Assembly (NCBI GenBank): GCA_000961745.1
Contig: LAEA01000261.1
Coordinates: 1 to 46,663 of the forward strand
Reading direction: 5' to 3'
Source of the DNA: Rhodospirillaceae bacterium BRH_c57
GTDB taxonomy: Bacteria > Pseudomonadota > Alphaproteobacteria > Rhodospirillales > Rhodospirillaceae
Length of the DNA: 46,663 nt
Below, in pieces: positions 26,190 to 34,728 of this stretch. The translations under genes and the position numbers were made by a program. Below the pieces are notes generated by a model that did not search any database, was not told the DNA's origin, and worked only from the letters and a program-made list of their open reading frames with translations. Numbering within the stretch: position 1 is the stretch's first letter; each line of letters starts with the position of its first letter.

Positions 26190-26384
26190 CTGCTGGCTCC
26201 CTAAGTGCCATCCCCATTAAGTGCATGTCCCCGCACCACCACGCGGCGTAATTAGACCATGCAGGGGATTACATCGCACCCACCACAGCGCAGGCTTGTC
26301 TCAGCAGAATACTTTTTCAGCCCAAAGAGCCGCCGGCCCGACAGGCTTTCGCCCCCCGCAGACCATGGTCCTTTGGAACGCATT

Positions 26385-26409
26385 CATATTAGCTGCGCTT
26401 TATATTATG
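26385..26409. promoter_or_regulatory. Palindromic AT-rich site before the YeeE/YedE gene
   Basis: CATATTA (26385-26391) and TATTATG (26403-26409) form an inverted repeat with one mismatch, set in an AT-rich patch about 30 bases before the transporter start. It could be an operator or simply the promoter region. No regulator gene is adjacent. Confidence 0.35.
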
Positions 26410-26438
26410 GTGTCGGCATATGAACGCGGGAGTTCCGA

Positions 26439-27551
26439 ATGGACGTGGCCCGGTTGGACTTGGCGTGGCTGATTGACTGGCTGGGCGACGGCGGTGCCGG
26501 CGCCCTTGGCGGCGTGGTGCTGGGGATGCTGTTCGGGGCTTCCGCCCAGCGCAGCGGGTTTTGCCTGCGGGCCGCCGTGGTCGAGGTGGCGCGCGGCTCC
26601 CTCGGGCCAAAGATGGCGATCTGGCTGCTGGCCTTTTCCGCCGCCGTGGCGCTGACCCAGGGCCTGATCGCCGCCGACCTCCTGGACGTGTCCGAGGCCC
26701 GTCAGCTTGCCACCACCGGCAGCCTGTCCGGCGCCATCCTGGGCGGGCTGTTGTTCGGGGCTGGCATGGTGCTGGCGCGCGGCTGTTCAAGCCGGATGTT
26801 GGTGTTGTCGGCCACTGGCAACCTGCGCACCCTGCTGTCGGGCCTGATTTTCGCCGTGGTGGCCCAGGCGTCGCTGCGCGGTCATCTCGCACCCCTGCGT
26901 GACAGTCTGGCCGGGATGTGGACGGTATCGGCCCGTGACACCCTGGACGGCTTGGCGCTGGTCGGCCTTGGCCGCCATTCCGGCGTGGTGCTGGGCGGGC
27001 TGTTCATGGTCGGGGCGGTGGTGGTCGCGGCGCGCAATCGGCTGGCCCTGAGGGCATGGGTCGGCGCGTTGGGCGTCGGTGCCACGGTGGCGGCCGGCTG
27101 GGCCTTCACCCATGCCCTGTCGGCCCAGACTTTCACGGTCACGCGGGTCGAGAGTATGACGTTCACCGGGCCGTCCGCCAACACCCTGATGCTGGTCCTC
27201 AGCCCGCCGGGCACGCCGCTGGACTTTGCCATCGGGCTGGTGCCGGGGGTGTTCCTGGGCTCGTTCCTGTCGGCGGCAGCGGCCGGTGAACTCAAGCTTC
27301 AGGGCTTCGAGGGGGGCCACAGCATGCGCCGCTACATCATCGGCGCCGCCCTTATGGGGTTCGGCGGGATGCTGGCCGGGGGCTGCGCGGTCGGGGCCGG
27401 GGTGACTGGCGGCGCGGTGTTCGCCCTGACCGCGTGGACTGCGCTGCCCGCCATGTGGGTGGGGGCGGCGCTGACCGATCTGGTGGTTGATCGGGGTTGG
27501 CCGCTGGGTGTGCAGGGTGAAACGCCCGGAACTGTTGCTCCCGCGCCATAG
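26439..27551 (+). CDS. YeeE/YedE-family sulfur-compound transporter
   Basis: A 370-residue membrane protein with about nine hydrophobic helices. Family Cys motifs are present: QRSGFCLR, LARGCSSR and GGCAVGAG. In TsuA-type YeeE proteins such cysteines line the channel and relay thiosulfate. The periplasmic protein gene 77 bases downstream probably belongs to the same operon. No TusA-like gene is beside it. The exact substrate is not known; thiosulfate or another sulfur/selenium species is the family expectation. Confidence 0.87.
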   Translation: MDVARLDLAWLIDWLGDGGAGALGGVVLGMLFGASAQRSGFCLRAAVVEVARGSLGPKMAIWLLAFSAAVALTQGLIAADLLDVSEARQLATTGSLSGAILGGLLFGAGMVLARGCSSRMLVLSATGNLRTLLSGLIFAVVAQASLRGHLAPLRDSLAGMWTVSARDTLDGLALVGLGRHSGVVLGGLFMVGAVVVAARNRLALRAWVGALGVGATVAAGWAFTHALSAQTFTVTRVESMTFTGPSANTLMLVLSPPGTPLDFAIGLVPGVFLGSFLSAAAAGELKLQGFEGGHSMRRYIIGAALMGFGGMLAGGCAVGAGVTGGAVFALTAWTALPAMWVGAALTDLVVDRGWPLGVQGETPGTVAPAP

Positions 27552-27628
27552 TTTGTATGAAGGACTTGCGTCGCAAACGCGTTGCCGGTCAGCCTGCACA
27601 GGGGTGGGCATGACTTGGGGAGGCCGAA

Positions 27629-28183
27629 ATGCGACAGCTTTGGGTGTTGATAGTGGTGGGCGCGCTGAGTTTCGGCTTCGTGCCACAGGCGTGGGCGGAA
27701 CCCGTTCTGGTCACCGTGACCGGTGCGGTGGGCAAGCCCAATCGCGGAGCGCGGGATGACTTCGCCGACGCCCTGTTCGTCGTTCACGGCATCGCCTTTG
27801 AGGCGGCCCGCGCCTTCACCCGCGTCGATCTGGCAGCCCTGGGACAGCGCGAAACGACCGTGGTCTATGACGTGTGGCCGCGTCCGGCGTCGGTGCGGGG
27901 GCCGCGTCTGGCCGACGTTCTGGCCGCTGCCGGGGCGCCGCGCGACGGGACGGTAACCGTGCAGGCGCTCGACGGATACTCGTTCACCCTGCCGATGGAA
28001 ATGGTCGAATCCACGCCGGACATGATCCTCGGCATCGAGGCCGACGGTAAATCGCTGTCCATCGGTGGACGCGGCCCGGCATGGCTGGTCTTCCCGCCCG
28101 GCCTGGTGCCGGGCCAGGAGGAGGACCATGGCTTGGTGTGGGCGGTGTTCCACCTCCGGGTATCTCCCCCTGAGGAGAAGTGA
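27629..28183 (+). CDS. Periplasmic molybdopterin-oxidoreductase-fold protein
   Basis: A 184-residue protein with a signal peptide (cleavage near QAWAEP). The pattern YDVWPRPASVRGPRLADVLAAAGAP then VTVQALDGYSFTLPM resembles the small sulfite-oxidase/YedY-like molybdopterin-binding fold. The catalytic Cys that ligates Mo in that superfamily is absent, so it is probably not a molybdoenzyme; it may bind another ligand. GGGGAGG lies upstream of ATG 27629. It follows the sulfur transporter gene. Confidence 0.72.
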   Translation: MRQLWVLIVVGALSFGFVPQAWAEPVLVTVTGAVGKPNRGARDDFADALFVVHGIAFEAARAFTRVDLAALGQRETTVVYDVWPRPASVRGPRLADVLAAAGAPRDGTVTVQALDGYSFTLPMEMVESTPDMILGIEADGKSLSIGGRGPAWLVFPPGLVPGQEEDHGLVWAVFHLRVSPPEEK

Positions 28184-28356
28184 AGGAAATTTACCACAGA
28201 GGACACAGAGGACACAGAGAGTAAGGAGAGAGACGGCGCCGCAGGCAGACAATAACGGATATTGCACTGCGCTGCGCGCTTTCAAAAACCCTTTCTCTTC
28301 TCCTTCACTTCTCTGTGCTCTCTGTGTCCTCTGTGGTTCAACCCCTTCACTTTCTC
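28174..28356. repeat. CACAGAG-family inverted repeat, copy 4
   Basis: It fills the gap between two convergent genes. Outer arms GAGAAGTGAAGG/CCTTCACTTTCTC flank CCACAGAGGACACAGAG and CTCTGTGTCCTCTGTGG. The core (with GCGCCGCAGGCAGAC and GCGCTGCGCGC) is the reverse complement of that in copy 1. It probably serves as a terminator for both convergent transcripts. Confidence 0.9.
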
Positions 28357-28363
28357 CGCTGAA

Positions 28364-29074
28364 CTACAACCCGATGTGGGTCTGCAACACCCCTGGATCG
28401 GCCTTCAACTCGGCGCTGGGGCCGTCGTAGACGACGCGGCCCTTGACCATGATGACGCTGCGGTCGGTCAGGTCGAGGAGGACCTTGACGTTCTTGTCCA
28501 CGATCACGGTGGCGATGCCGGTCGCCTTGATGGCGCGGATGACGTTCCAGATGTCGCGCCGGATGAGCGGGGCCAGCCCCTCGGTCGCCTCGTCGAGGAC
28601 CAGGACGTCGGGGTTGGTCAGTAGGGCGCGGCCGATGGACAGCATCTGCTGCTCGCCGCCCGACAGGTTGGTGCCCTGGTTGTCCAGGCGTTCGGCCAGA
28701 CGGGGGAAATAGTCCAGCACCCGTTCGGCGGTCCATTCGCGGCGGCCATCCGGGCCGGGGCGTTCGGCCATGATGAGGTGTTCGCGCACGCTCAGCCCGG
28801 CGAAGATGCCGCGTCCCTCGGGCACATAGGCGATGCCCTGGCGGGCGATGGCCGAGGGGTCGGCCCTGGTCATGTCGCGGCCACGCACCGTCACCGTGCC
28901 GCGCCTGGCCCGCGTCAGGCCCAGCAGGCTGCGCAGGGTGGTCGTCTTGCCCATGCCGTTGCGGCCCATCAGGCACACGGTTTCCCCGCGTCCGACGCGG
29001 AAATCCACGCCGTGCAGGATGTGGCTGGCGCCGTAGTAGGTGTGCAGGCCTACAGCATCAATAAGGGCTTCCAT
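28364..29074 (-). CDS. livF: Branched-chain amino-acid-type ABC transporter ATPase LivF
   Basis: A 236-residue ATP-binding subunit. It has Walker A MGRNGMGKTT, the signature LSGGEQQML, Walker B VLVLDEATEGLAP and the family THIGL end. ATG 29074 is chosen; it begins two bases after the livG stop with GAGG inside livG as ribosome site. It is the last gene of livKHMGF. Two ATPases (LivF, LivG) drive transport through LivH-LivM. Confidence 0.93.
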   Translation of the reverse strand: MEALIDAVGLHTYYGASHILHGVDFRVGRGETVCLMGRNGMGKTTTLRSLLGLTRARRGTVTVRGRDMTRADPSAIARQGIAYVPEGRGIFAGLSVREHLIMAERPGPDGRREWTAERVLDYFPRLAERLDNQGTNLSGGEQQMLSIGRALLTNPDVLVLDEATEGLAPLIRRDIWNVIRAIKATGIATVIVDKNVKVLLDLTDRSVIMVKGRVVYDGPSAELKADPGVLQTHIGL

Positions 29075-29076
29075 GT

Positions 29077-29898
29077 TCAATAGTCCTCGTCCCCGTCGCC
29101 GAGATAGGCGTCCTGCACGGCCTTGCTTTCGCGCACCTGCTCGACCGGGCCGCTTTCCAGCACCCGCCCGTTGACCATCACGGTCAGGGTGTGGGCGATG
29201 GAGAACACGGCATCCATGTCGTGCTCGACCAGCAGCACCGGATAGGTCTTGCGCAGTTCCAGCAGCAGGTCGACCACCTTTTCCGATTCCTCCGGCCCCA
29301 TGCCGGCCATCGGCTCGTCGAGCGCCAGGAACCGCGGCTTGGTGGCCAGCACCATGGCCAGTTCAAGCTGGCGTTGCTCGCCGTGGCTCATGGCGGCGGC
29401 CGGGGTGTGGGCACGGTCGGTCAGGCCGACCAGTTCGAGGGCCTCCTCGACCCGCTCGCGCACGGCCTTGTGGGTGTGGGCCGGGCGCAGGAACCGCATG
29501 GCGTGGGGCAGGGCGGTCTGCCCGGTCAGCCACACGTTTTCCCACACGGTCAGGGGCGCGAATACGTTGGTTTTCTGATAGCTGCGGCCGATGCCCAGGC
29601 GAGCCACCTTGTGGGCCGGCAGCCCGGCGATGTCGCGCCCGCCGAACAGGATGCGCCCGGCCGAGGGCTTGAGGTGGCCGGTCAGCAGGTTGACCAAAGT
29701 GGACTTGCCCGCCCCGTTGGGGCCGATCACCGCATGGGCCTCGCCAGCGTTGACGATCAGGTCCACGCGGGCGACGGCGGTCAGGCCGCCAAAGCTTTTG
29801 GTCAGGCCCTCGACGCGCATGACGGGTTCGGCGGCCGGGGGAGTGGCTTTGCTGGCGTGTTGCATCCGCCGGATATCAGCTTTCGCCACGGTCTTCAT
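29077..29898 (-). CDS. livG: Branched-chain amino-acid-type ABC transporter ATPase LivG
   Basis: A 273-residue ATP-binding subunit with Walker A GPNGAGKSTLVNLLTG, the variant signature MSHGEQRQLELA, Walker B FLALDEPMAGM and the switch His in EHDM. The GRSYQKTNVF stretch is typical of LivG. It has an N-terminal extension of about 30 residues before VEGLTKSFGG. ATG 29898 overlaps the livM end by 23 bases and has GAGGA upstream. Confidence 0.93.
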   Translation of the reverse strand: MKTVAKADIRRMQHASKATPPAAEPVMRVEGLTKSFGGLTAVARVDLIVNAGEAHAVIGPNGAGKSTLVNLLTGHLKPSAGRILFGGRDIAGLPAHKVARLGIGRSYQKTNVFAPLTVWENVWLTGQTALPHAMRFLRPAHTHKAVRERVEEALELVGLTDRAHTPAAAMSHGEQRQLELAMVLATKPRFLALDEPMAGMGPEESEKVVDLLLELRKTYPVLLVEHDMDAVFSIAHTLTVMVNGRVLESGPVEQVRESKAVQDAYLGDGDEDY

Positions 29899-30925
29899 GT
29901 CCAGTCCTCGCACGGTTCGCTCGCGGTGACGTCAGGCGCTCCAGCAGTCCGGCGATGCCCTTGGGCAGGGTCAGCACCATCACGATGATCAGGCCGCCCA
30001 GGACCAGCAGCCAATGCTCGGTCCGGGCCTCGATGACGGCGTGCAGGATCTCCAGGGCGAAGGCGCCCAGGATGGCGCCGTGCAGGGTGCCCAGGCCCCC
30101 CAGGATGACCATGACCAGCACGGTGCCCGAGTGGTGCCACGACATCATCGACGGGTTCACGAATCCGAACTGGGCGGCCGACAGGTATCCTGCAAGCCCG
30201 GCCAGCATGGCGCCGATGACAAAGGCCACCAGCTTGTAGGCGTCCGGGTTGTAGCCGACCCCGCGTACGCGCTGCGGATTGATGCCGATGCCGCGCAGCA
30301 CCTTGCCGAAGGGCGAGGCCAGCAGCACGCGCAGGAACACATAGGTTCCCATCATGGCGGCGAACACGACGTAGAAGAACGTCACCGCGTCACCCAGATC
30401 GACCAGTTTGAGCCCGAACACCTCGACCGCCGGGCGGACGTAGATGTAGGTGCCGTCCGACCCGCCGGCAAAGTCGGCGTCGTTGAACACGTAGTAGAAC
30501 ATCTGCCCGAAGGCCAAGGTGATCATGATGAAGTAGATGCCCCCGGTGCGGATGCTCAACGCCCCGATGACCAGGGCGGCGAGGCCGACCGCGCCCAGGG
30601 TCATGGGGAGGGTGGTCCACAGATTGGCGGCCTCGTACTCCGGGCCGAACAAAGCCAAAGCGTACCCGCCCAGACCAAAGAACGCGGCGTGCCCCAGGCT
30701 GACCATGCCGCCGATGCCGACCAGCAGGTCGAGGCTCATGGCCAGCATGGCGAGGATCATGATGGCGGTCAGCTTTTGCAGGAAATAGTCGTGCTGGCCG
30801 GGGAACAGCGCCTCGCCGTATAGCGGATAGAACGCCAGCACGGCGGCCAGGGCCAGCAACAGCAGGGCGAACCGGCTGGGCGCCTGCCACGCGGTGGAGG
30901 CGGTAAGGGGGGCGGCGGGTGTCAT
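29876..30925 (-). CDS. livM: ABC transporter permease LivM
   Basis: A 349-residue inner-membrane permease with about ten helices and the BPD_transp_2 core (GGMVSLGHAAFFGLGGYALAL, ALSIRTGGIYFIMITLAFGQM, GGLGTLHGAILGA). Two starts are possible: ATG 30925, with GGGAG about 12 bases before it, or ATG 30937, where the same site abuts the codon; I prefer 30925. It pairs with LivH to form the channel. Confidence 0.9.
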   Translation of the reverse strand: MTPAAPLTASTAWQAPSRFALLLLALAAVLAFYPLYGEALFPGQHDYFLQKLTAIMILAMLAMSLDLLVGIGGMVSLGHAAFFGLGGYALALFGPEYEAANLWTTLPMTLGAVGLAALVIGALSIRTGGIYFIMITLAFGQMFYYVFNDADFAGGSDGTYIYVRPAVEVFGLKLVDLGDAVTFFYVVFAAMMGTYVFLRVLLASPFGKVLRGIGINPQRVRGVGYNPDAYKLVAFVIGAMLAGLAGYLSAAQFGFVNPSMMSWHHSGTVLVMVILGGLGTLHGAILGAFALEILHAVIEARTEHWLLVLGGLIIVMVLTLPKGIAGLLERLTSPRANRARTGHEDRGES

Positions 30926-30942
30926 GTCTCTCGGCATCTCCC

Positions 30943-31809
30943 TTACGCCCGCGCGAACAGGCCGTTGGGCTTCCACAGCAGGACGGCGGCCATCAGGGCA
31001 TAGACCATCACGCTCGACATCTCGGGCAGCAGCACGCGGCCGAAGGTGTCGGTCAGGCCGATCGCCAGAGCACCCAGGAACGCGCCCTTGACCGATCCGA
31101 TGCCGCCGATCACCACCACCACGAAGCTGATGATGATGACGTTGTCGCCCATGCCCGGATAGACCGACGACAAGGGCGCCGCGATCATCCCGGCAAAGGC
31201 CGCCAACGCGGTTCCGGCCGCGAACACCAGGGCGTTGAGGCGGCGGATGTCGATGCCGAGACTCGCCGTCATCTCGCGGTTGGCGGCCCCGGCGCGGATC
31301 CACATACCCAGGCGGGTGCGCTGGATGATCCAGTACATGGCAAAGGCCAGGGCCAGACAGACGCCGGCCAGAACGAGGCGATAGACCGGATAGGACAGTG
31401 TGTCGGTCAGGGGGATCGACGCCGCCACCATCGACGGCACGGCCACGCCATGCACGTCGGACCCGAACATCATGCGTTGCACCTCGTTCAGCACCAGGAT
31501 CAGGCCGTAGGTCAGCAGCACTTGGTCGAGGTGGTCGCGGTTGTACAGGTGGATGACCAGGAACCGCTCGATCACCCAACCCAACGCGGCGGCGCACACG
31601 ATGCCGGCCAGGATGGCGACCACGAAGCTGTCGAACACGCCGGTCAGCGACCACACCAGATAGGCCCCAACCATATAGAACGCGCCGTGCGCCAGATTGA
31701 TGACGTGCATGATGCCAAAGATCAGCGTCAGCCCGCTGGCGATCAGGAACAGCAGCAGGCCGTACTGGACCCCGTTAAGGGCCTGGATCAGGAAGAAGGT
31801 GAAATCCAT
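30943..31809 (-). CDS. livH: ABC transporter permease LivH
   Basis: A 288-residue inner-membrane permease with seven to eight helices. IFGIMHVINLAHGAFYMVGAY near the N-terminus and VVVIGGIGSVKGAFLGALAIG near the C-terminus are LivH family signatures. It follows livK and precedes livM in the operon. Confidence 0.93.
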   Translation of the reverse strand: MDFTFFLIQALNGVQYGLLLFLIASGLTLIFGIMHVINLAHGAFYMVGAYLVWSLTGVFDSFVVAILAGIVCAAALGWVIERFLVIHLYNRDHLDQVLLTYGLILVLNEVQRMMFGSDVHGVAVPSMVAASIPLTDTLSYPVYRLVLAGVCLALAFAMYWIIQRTRLGMWIRAGAANREMTASLGIDIRRLNALVFAAGTALAAFAGMIAAPLSSVYPGMGDNVIIISFVVVVIGGIGSVKGAFLGALAIGLTDTFGRVLLPEMSSVMVYALMAAVLLWKPNGLFARA

Positions 31810-31881
31810 GGGCCTTTTCCGGCAGAAGGCTGAAAGAAAGGGCCCCGGCCCAGGGTGGCCGGGGCGCCTGCCTCGGAGGCC

Positions 31882-33078
31882 TTAGTTGCCGGCCATCTTG
31901 CAGCCGGTGGCGGGATCATTCAATGCCTTGGCGGCGATGCCGACCACCACGTTCTGGCCGTCGCGGACCTCGCGCAGGTAGATGTCCTGCACCGGGTTGT
32001 GGGCGGCCGAGATGGTGAAGTCGCCGCGCGGGCTGTCGATGGTGGCGCCTTCCATGGCCTTTATCAGGTCGTCCTTGCGCGTCAGGTCGCCGCCCACGGC
32101 GTCCAGGCCGGCGCGGAACAACTGGGCGGTGTCATAGCCCTGAACGGCGTAGATGTCGGCCTCCTTACCGAACTTCGCCTTGTAGGCCGCGCGGAAGGCC
32201 TTGTCCTTGGGGTCGTCCAGGCCATCGGCGTAGTGCAGGGTGGTCAGGATGCCTTCGGCGTCGGCGCCCTGGGCCTGCAAGGTACCATCGGTCAAAAAGC
32301 CCGAACCGAGCAGCGGAACGGAGTCCTTGAGACCGGCCGCCGCGTAATCCTTGACGAACTTCACGGCTCCGCCCCCGGCAAAGAACACGAACACGGCGTC
32401 GGGCTTGAGGGAGGCGATCTCGGTCAGGTTGGCCTGGAACTCGACGTTGGGGAACGGCACATAGATTTCCTGCACGATCTTGCCGCCGCGCTTGGTGAAG
32501 CCCTCCTTGAACCCGGCCACGGCCTCTTCGCCGGCGCCATACTTCCAGGTCATGGTGACGACGTTGCGATACCCCTTGTCATAGGCCACGTCGCCCATGG
32601 GATAGGCCGGCTGCCAGTTGGTGAAGGACGTGCGGAAGACGTTCTCCGAACACAGTTGCCCGGTCGCCGGACCGGCCCCGGCGTTGGGGATGATCATCAG
32701 GGTGCCGCTGTCCTTGACCGCCCGTACCATGCCCATGGCCACGCCGGAATGGACCGTGCCGACCAGCAGATCGACGTTCTCGCCCTTGATCATCTTGTTG
32801 GCGTTCTGCACGGCCTTGCCGGGATCCGACTCATCGTCCAGCTTCACGGTGGCGATGTCGCGCCCGCCAAGCTTGCCGCCGGACTCCTCGACGGCCAGGT
32901 TGAAGCCGTTGGTGATGGCCTCGCCCAGCGCCGCGTAGGTGCCGGAATAGGGCAGCATCAGCCCGACCTTGACGGGGTCGGCGGCGGTCGCGGGGCTCAT
33001 CAGGCCCAGCCCGACGCCAAAGGCCATAGCGGCCTTGATCGCCGCGTGGCGGCTGAACGAAGTCTTGAACGTGGTCAT
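31882..33078 (-). CDS. livK: Periplasmic substrate-binding protein (LivK-type)
   Basis: A 398-residue type I periplasmic binding protein. The signal peptide (MAFGVGLGLMSPATAADP) is cut near residue 33, and the mature part begins VKVGLMLPYSGTYAALG. DAVFVFFAGGGAVKFVKDY and GILTTLHYADGLDD are typical of the subgroup that often binds aromatic acids rather than leucine, but this is a loose impression. GGAGGAG lies 5 bases before ATG 33078. TGCA-type palindromes upstream hint at an aromatic-acid-responsive repressor. Gene type is certain, ligand uncertain. Confidence 0.9.
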   Translation of the reverse strand: MTTFKTSFSRHAAIKAAMAFGVGLGLMSPATAADPVKVGLMLPYSGTYAALGEAITNGFNLAVEESGGKLGGRDIATVKLDDESDPGKAVQNANKMIKGENVDLLVGTVHSGVAMGMVRAVKDSGTLMIIPNAGAGPATGQLCSENVFRTSFTNWQPAYPMGDVAYDKGYRNVVTMTWKYGAGEEAVAGFKEGFTKRGGKIVQEIYVPFPNVEFQANLTEIASLKPDAVFVFFAGGGAVKFVKDYAAAGLKDSVPLLGSGFLTDGTLQAQGADAEGILTTLHYADGLDDPKDKAFRAAYKAKFGKEADIYAVQGYDTAQLFRAGLDAVGGDLTRKDDLIKAMEGATIDSPRGDFTISAAHNPVQDIYLREVRDGQNVVVGIAAKALNDPATGCKMAGN

Positions 33079-33127
33079 GGATGCTCCTCCCAGTGCATTA
33101 TCAGGTCCGTGTTCGGCTTTTATCTTT

Positions 33128-33141
33128 TGCACTATAGTGCA
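33128..33141. promoter_or_regulatory. Perfect palindrome TGCACTATAGTGCA before livK
   Basis: A 14-base perfect palindrome of the form TGCA-N6-TGCA, centred about 56 bases before the livK start. On the minus strand a TTGTAA/TATGCT promoter candidate with 18-base spacing lies just upstream of it, so a bound protein would block transcription. Direct TGCA repeats inside palindromes are described for BzdR/BoxR benzoyl-CoA-responsive repressors. Confidence 0.6.
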
Positions 33142-33213
33142 TGTTGGTCGAGCATACGCCACTCGGCACTCCCCTTACAACACGCTAAAACCCCCTCAAT
33201 TCTTAGGGTATAA

Positions 33214-33227
33214 GGCACTATATTGCA
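33214..33227. promoter_or_regulatory. Second copy of the palindromic site (GGCACTATATTGCA)
   Basis: It differs from the 33128-33141 site at two of fourteen positions and keeps the CACTATA centre. The centres of the two sites are 86 bases apart. It lies 154 bases before accA and 136 before livK. A lone TGCA at 33094-33097 may be a third half-site. Confidence 0.5.
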
Positions 33228-33381
33228 TGTCGTGGTGCCCTAAAGCGCACAATGGGAAACCCGCACGGGGCTCGTTCGTTCAATCCGTCCATCCGGGGGC
33301 CTCGCGCTGTCACGTTCCTGTCGCGCCGCGCCGGGGGGTGTGTTAGACCTTGGTTCTCCTTTGACTACTGCCACGGATCCC

Positions 33382-34335
33382 ATGAACTTTCTGGATTTCG
33401 AAAAGCCGATCGCCGAGCTTGAAGGCAAGATCGAAGACCTCCGCCACATGGGCGACGGCGATGGCCTGAACATCGCCGAGGAGGTTGCGCGCCTTCAGAC
33501 CAAGGTCGAGAAGCGCCTGCGCGAGATCTACTCCAAGCTCACCCCCTGGCAGAAGACCCAGGTGGCGCGCCATCCTGATCGCCCGCACTGCCTGGGCTAC
33601 GTCGCGGCGCTGGTGGAGGATTTCCAGCCGCTGGCCGGCGACCGTGGCTTTGCCGAGGACGCCGCCGTCATCGGCGGCATCGGGCGGTTCCGGGGCCGCT
33701 CGGTCATGGTGATCGGCCAGGAAAAGGGCCACGACACCGAAAGCCGGGTGAAGCACAACTTCGGCATGGCCAAGCCCGAGGGCTACCGCAAGGCCCGCCG
33801 GCTGATGGAAATGGCCGACCGCTTCGGCCTGCCCATCGTCACGCTGGTTGACACGGCCGGCGCCTATCCCGGTGTCGGGGCCGAGGAACGCGGTCAGGCC
33901 GAGGCCATCGCGCGGTCCATCGAAACCTGCCTGAACGTCCGGGTGCCGCTGGTTTCCGTGATTATCGGCGAAGGCGGATCGGGCGGCGCCATCGCGCTGG
34001 CCACCGGCAACGTCGTGATGATGCTGGAACACAGCGTGTATTCCGTGATCTCGCCGGAAGGCTGCGCCTCCATCCTGTGGCGCTCGGGCGAGCAGGCCCA
34101 GGCGGCGGCCGAGGCCCTCAAGCTGACCGCCCAGGACCTCAAGCGTCTCGCGGTCATCGACGAAATCATCGCCGAACCCCTGGGCGGCGCCCACCGCGCT
34201 CCCGACGTCGCCATGAAGGACGTTGCCGACGCCATCGACCGCCACTTGCACGACTTGGTCCGCCTGGACCCCGGCGTGCTGCGCGCCCGGCGCCGCGACA
34301 AGTTCCTGGCCATGGGGCGGCAGGGCATCGAGTAG
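33382..34335 (+). CDS. accA: Acetyl-CoA carboxylase carboxyltransferase alpha subunit
   Basis: A 317-residue subunit that with AccD transfers the carboxyl group to acetyl-CoA, the first step of fatty-acid synthesis. It has [17 protein letters not shown] at the start, [30 protein letters not shown] and the oxyanion-forming [12 protein letters not shown]. It is divergent from livK across a 303-base gap with the palindromic sites. accD is not in the window. Confidence 0.96.
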   Translation: MNFLDFEKPIAELEGKIEDLRHMGDGDGLNIAEEVARLQTKVEKRLREIYSKLTPWQKTQVARHPDRPHCLGYVAALVEDFQPLAGDRGFAEDAAVIGGIGRFRGRSVMVIGQEKGHDTESRVKHNFGMAKPEGYRKARRLMEMADRFGLPIVTLVDTAGAYPGVGAEERGQAEAIARSIETCLNVRVPLVSVIIGEGGSGGAIALATGNVVMMLEHSVYSVISPEGCASILWRSGEQAQAAAEALKLTAQDLKRLAVIDEIIAEPLGGAHRAPDVAMKDVADAIDRHLHDLVRLDPGVLRARRRDKFLAMGRQGIE

Positions 34336-34353
34336 GGGCTCGCGTTCCTCTGC

Positions 34354-34728
34354 TTACGTTCCGGCCAGCACCTGACGCAGGGCGTCCTCCAGTTGGTTCG
34401 GCAGGATTGGCTTGATGAGCAGGGCGCTGGCGTGGTCCTGGGAAATGCGCTCGCGCATCTCCGGCTCGTTGGACCCCGTGATGAAAATGATCAGTGGCGC
34501 GCCCTCGCCGTGCATGGTGAGGGCGGCATCGACGCCGTCACCGCGCCCGCGCAAGCGAACATCCATCAGAACCACTTTCGGCCGTTCGCGGCGCGCGATC
34601 TCCACGGCCAGCGTGGCGTTGTCCGCCACGCCGCAGACGACATAGCCGAGATCCTCGACCGTCAGTTTCAGGGACTGCGCGATCAGCGCGTCATCCTCGA
34701 CGATCAGGATGGTGCAATCATCAGGCAT
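34354..34728 (-). CDS. Single-domain response regulator
   Basis: A 124-residue receiver domain with no output domain. The acidic pocket is E11-D12-D13, the phospho-acceptor is D56 in VLMDVRL, the switch Thr is in FITGS and the Lys is in LLIKP. Its start overlaps the end of the histidine kinase gene by 8 bases, so the pair is translationally coupled. In HWE/HisKA_2 systems such lone receivers often act as partner or phosphate sink. Confidence 0.9.
   Translation of the reverse strand: MPDDCTILIVEDDALIAQSLKLTVEDLGYVVCGVADNATLAVEIARRERPKVVLMDVRLRGRGDGVDAALTMHGEGAPLIIFITGSNEPEMRERISQDHASALLIKPILPNQLEDALRQVLAGT

Noticed and set aside
28065-28430. Small ORFs across repeat copy 4
   Set aside because: They are translations of the repeat arms (LCALCVLCG-type) and overlap real genes.
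28364-33078. Plain branched-chain amino acid transporter annotation
   Set aside because: Kept as gene names only; nothing in the sequence proves leucine as substrate and the operator sites hint otherwise.
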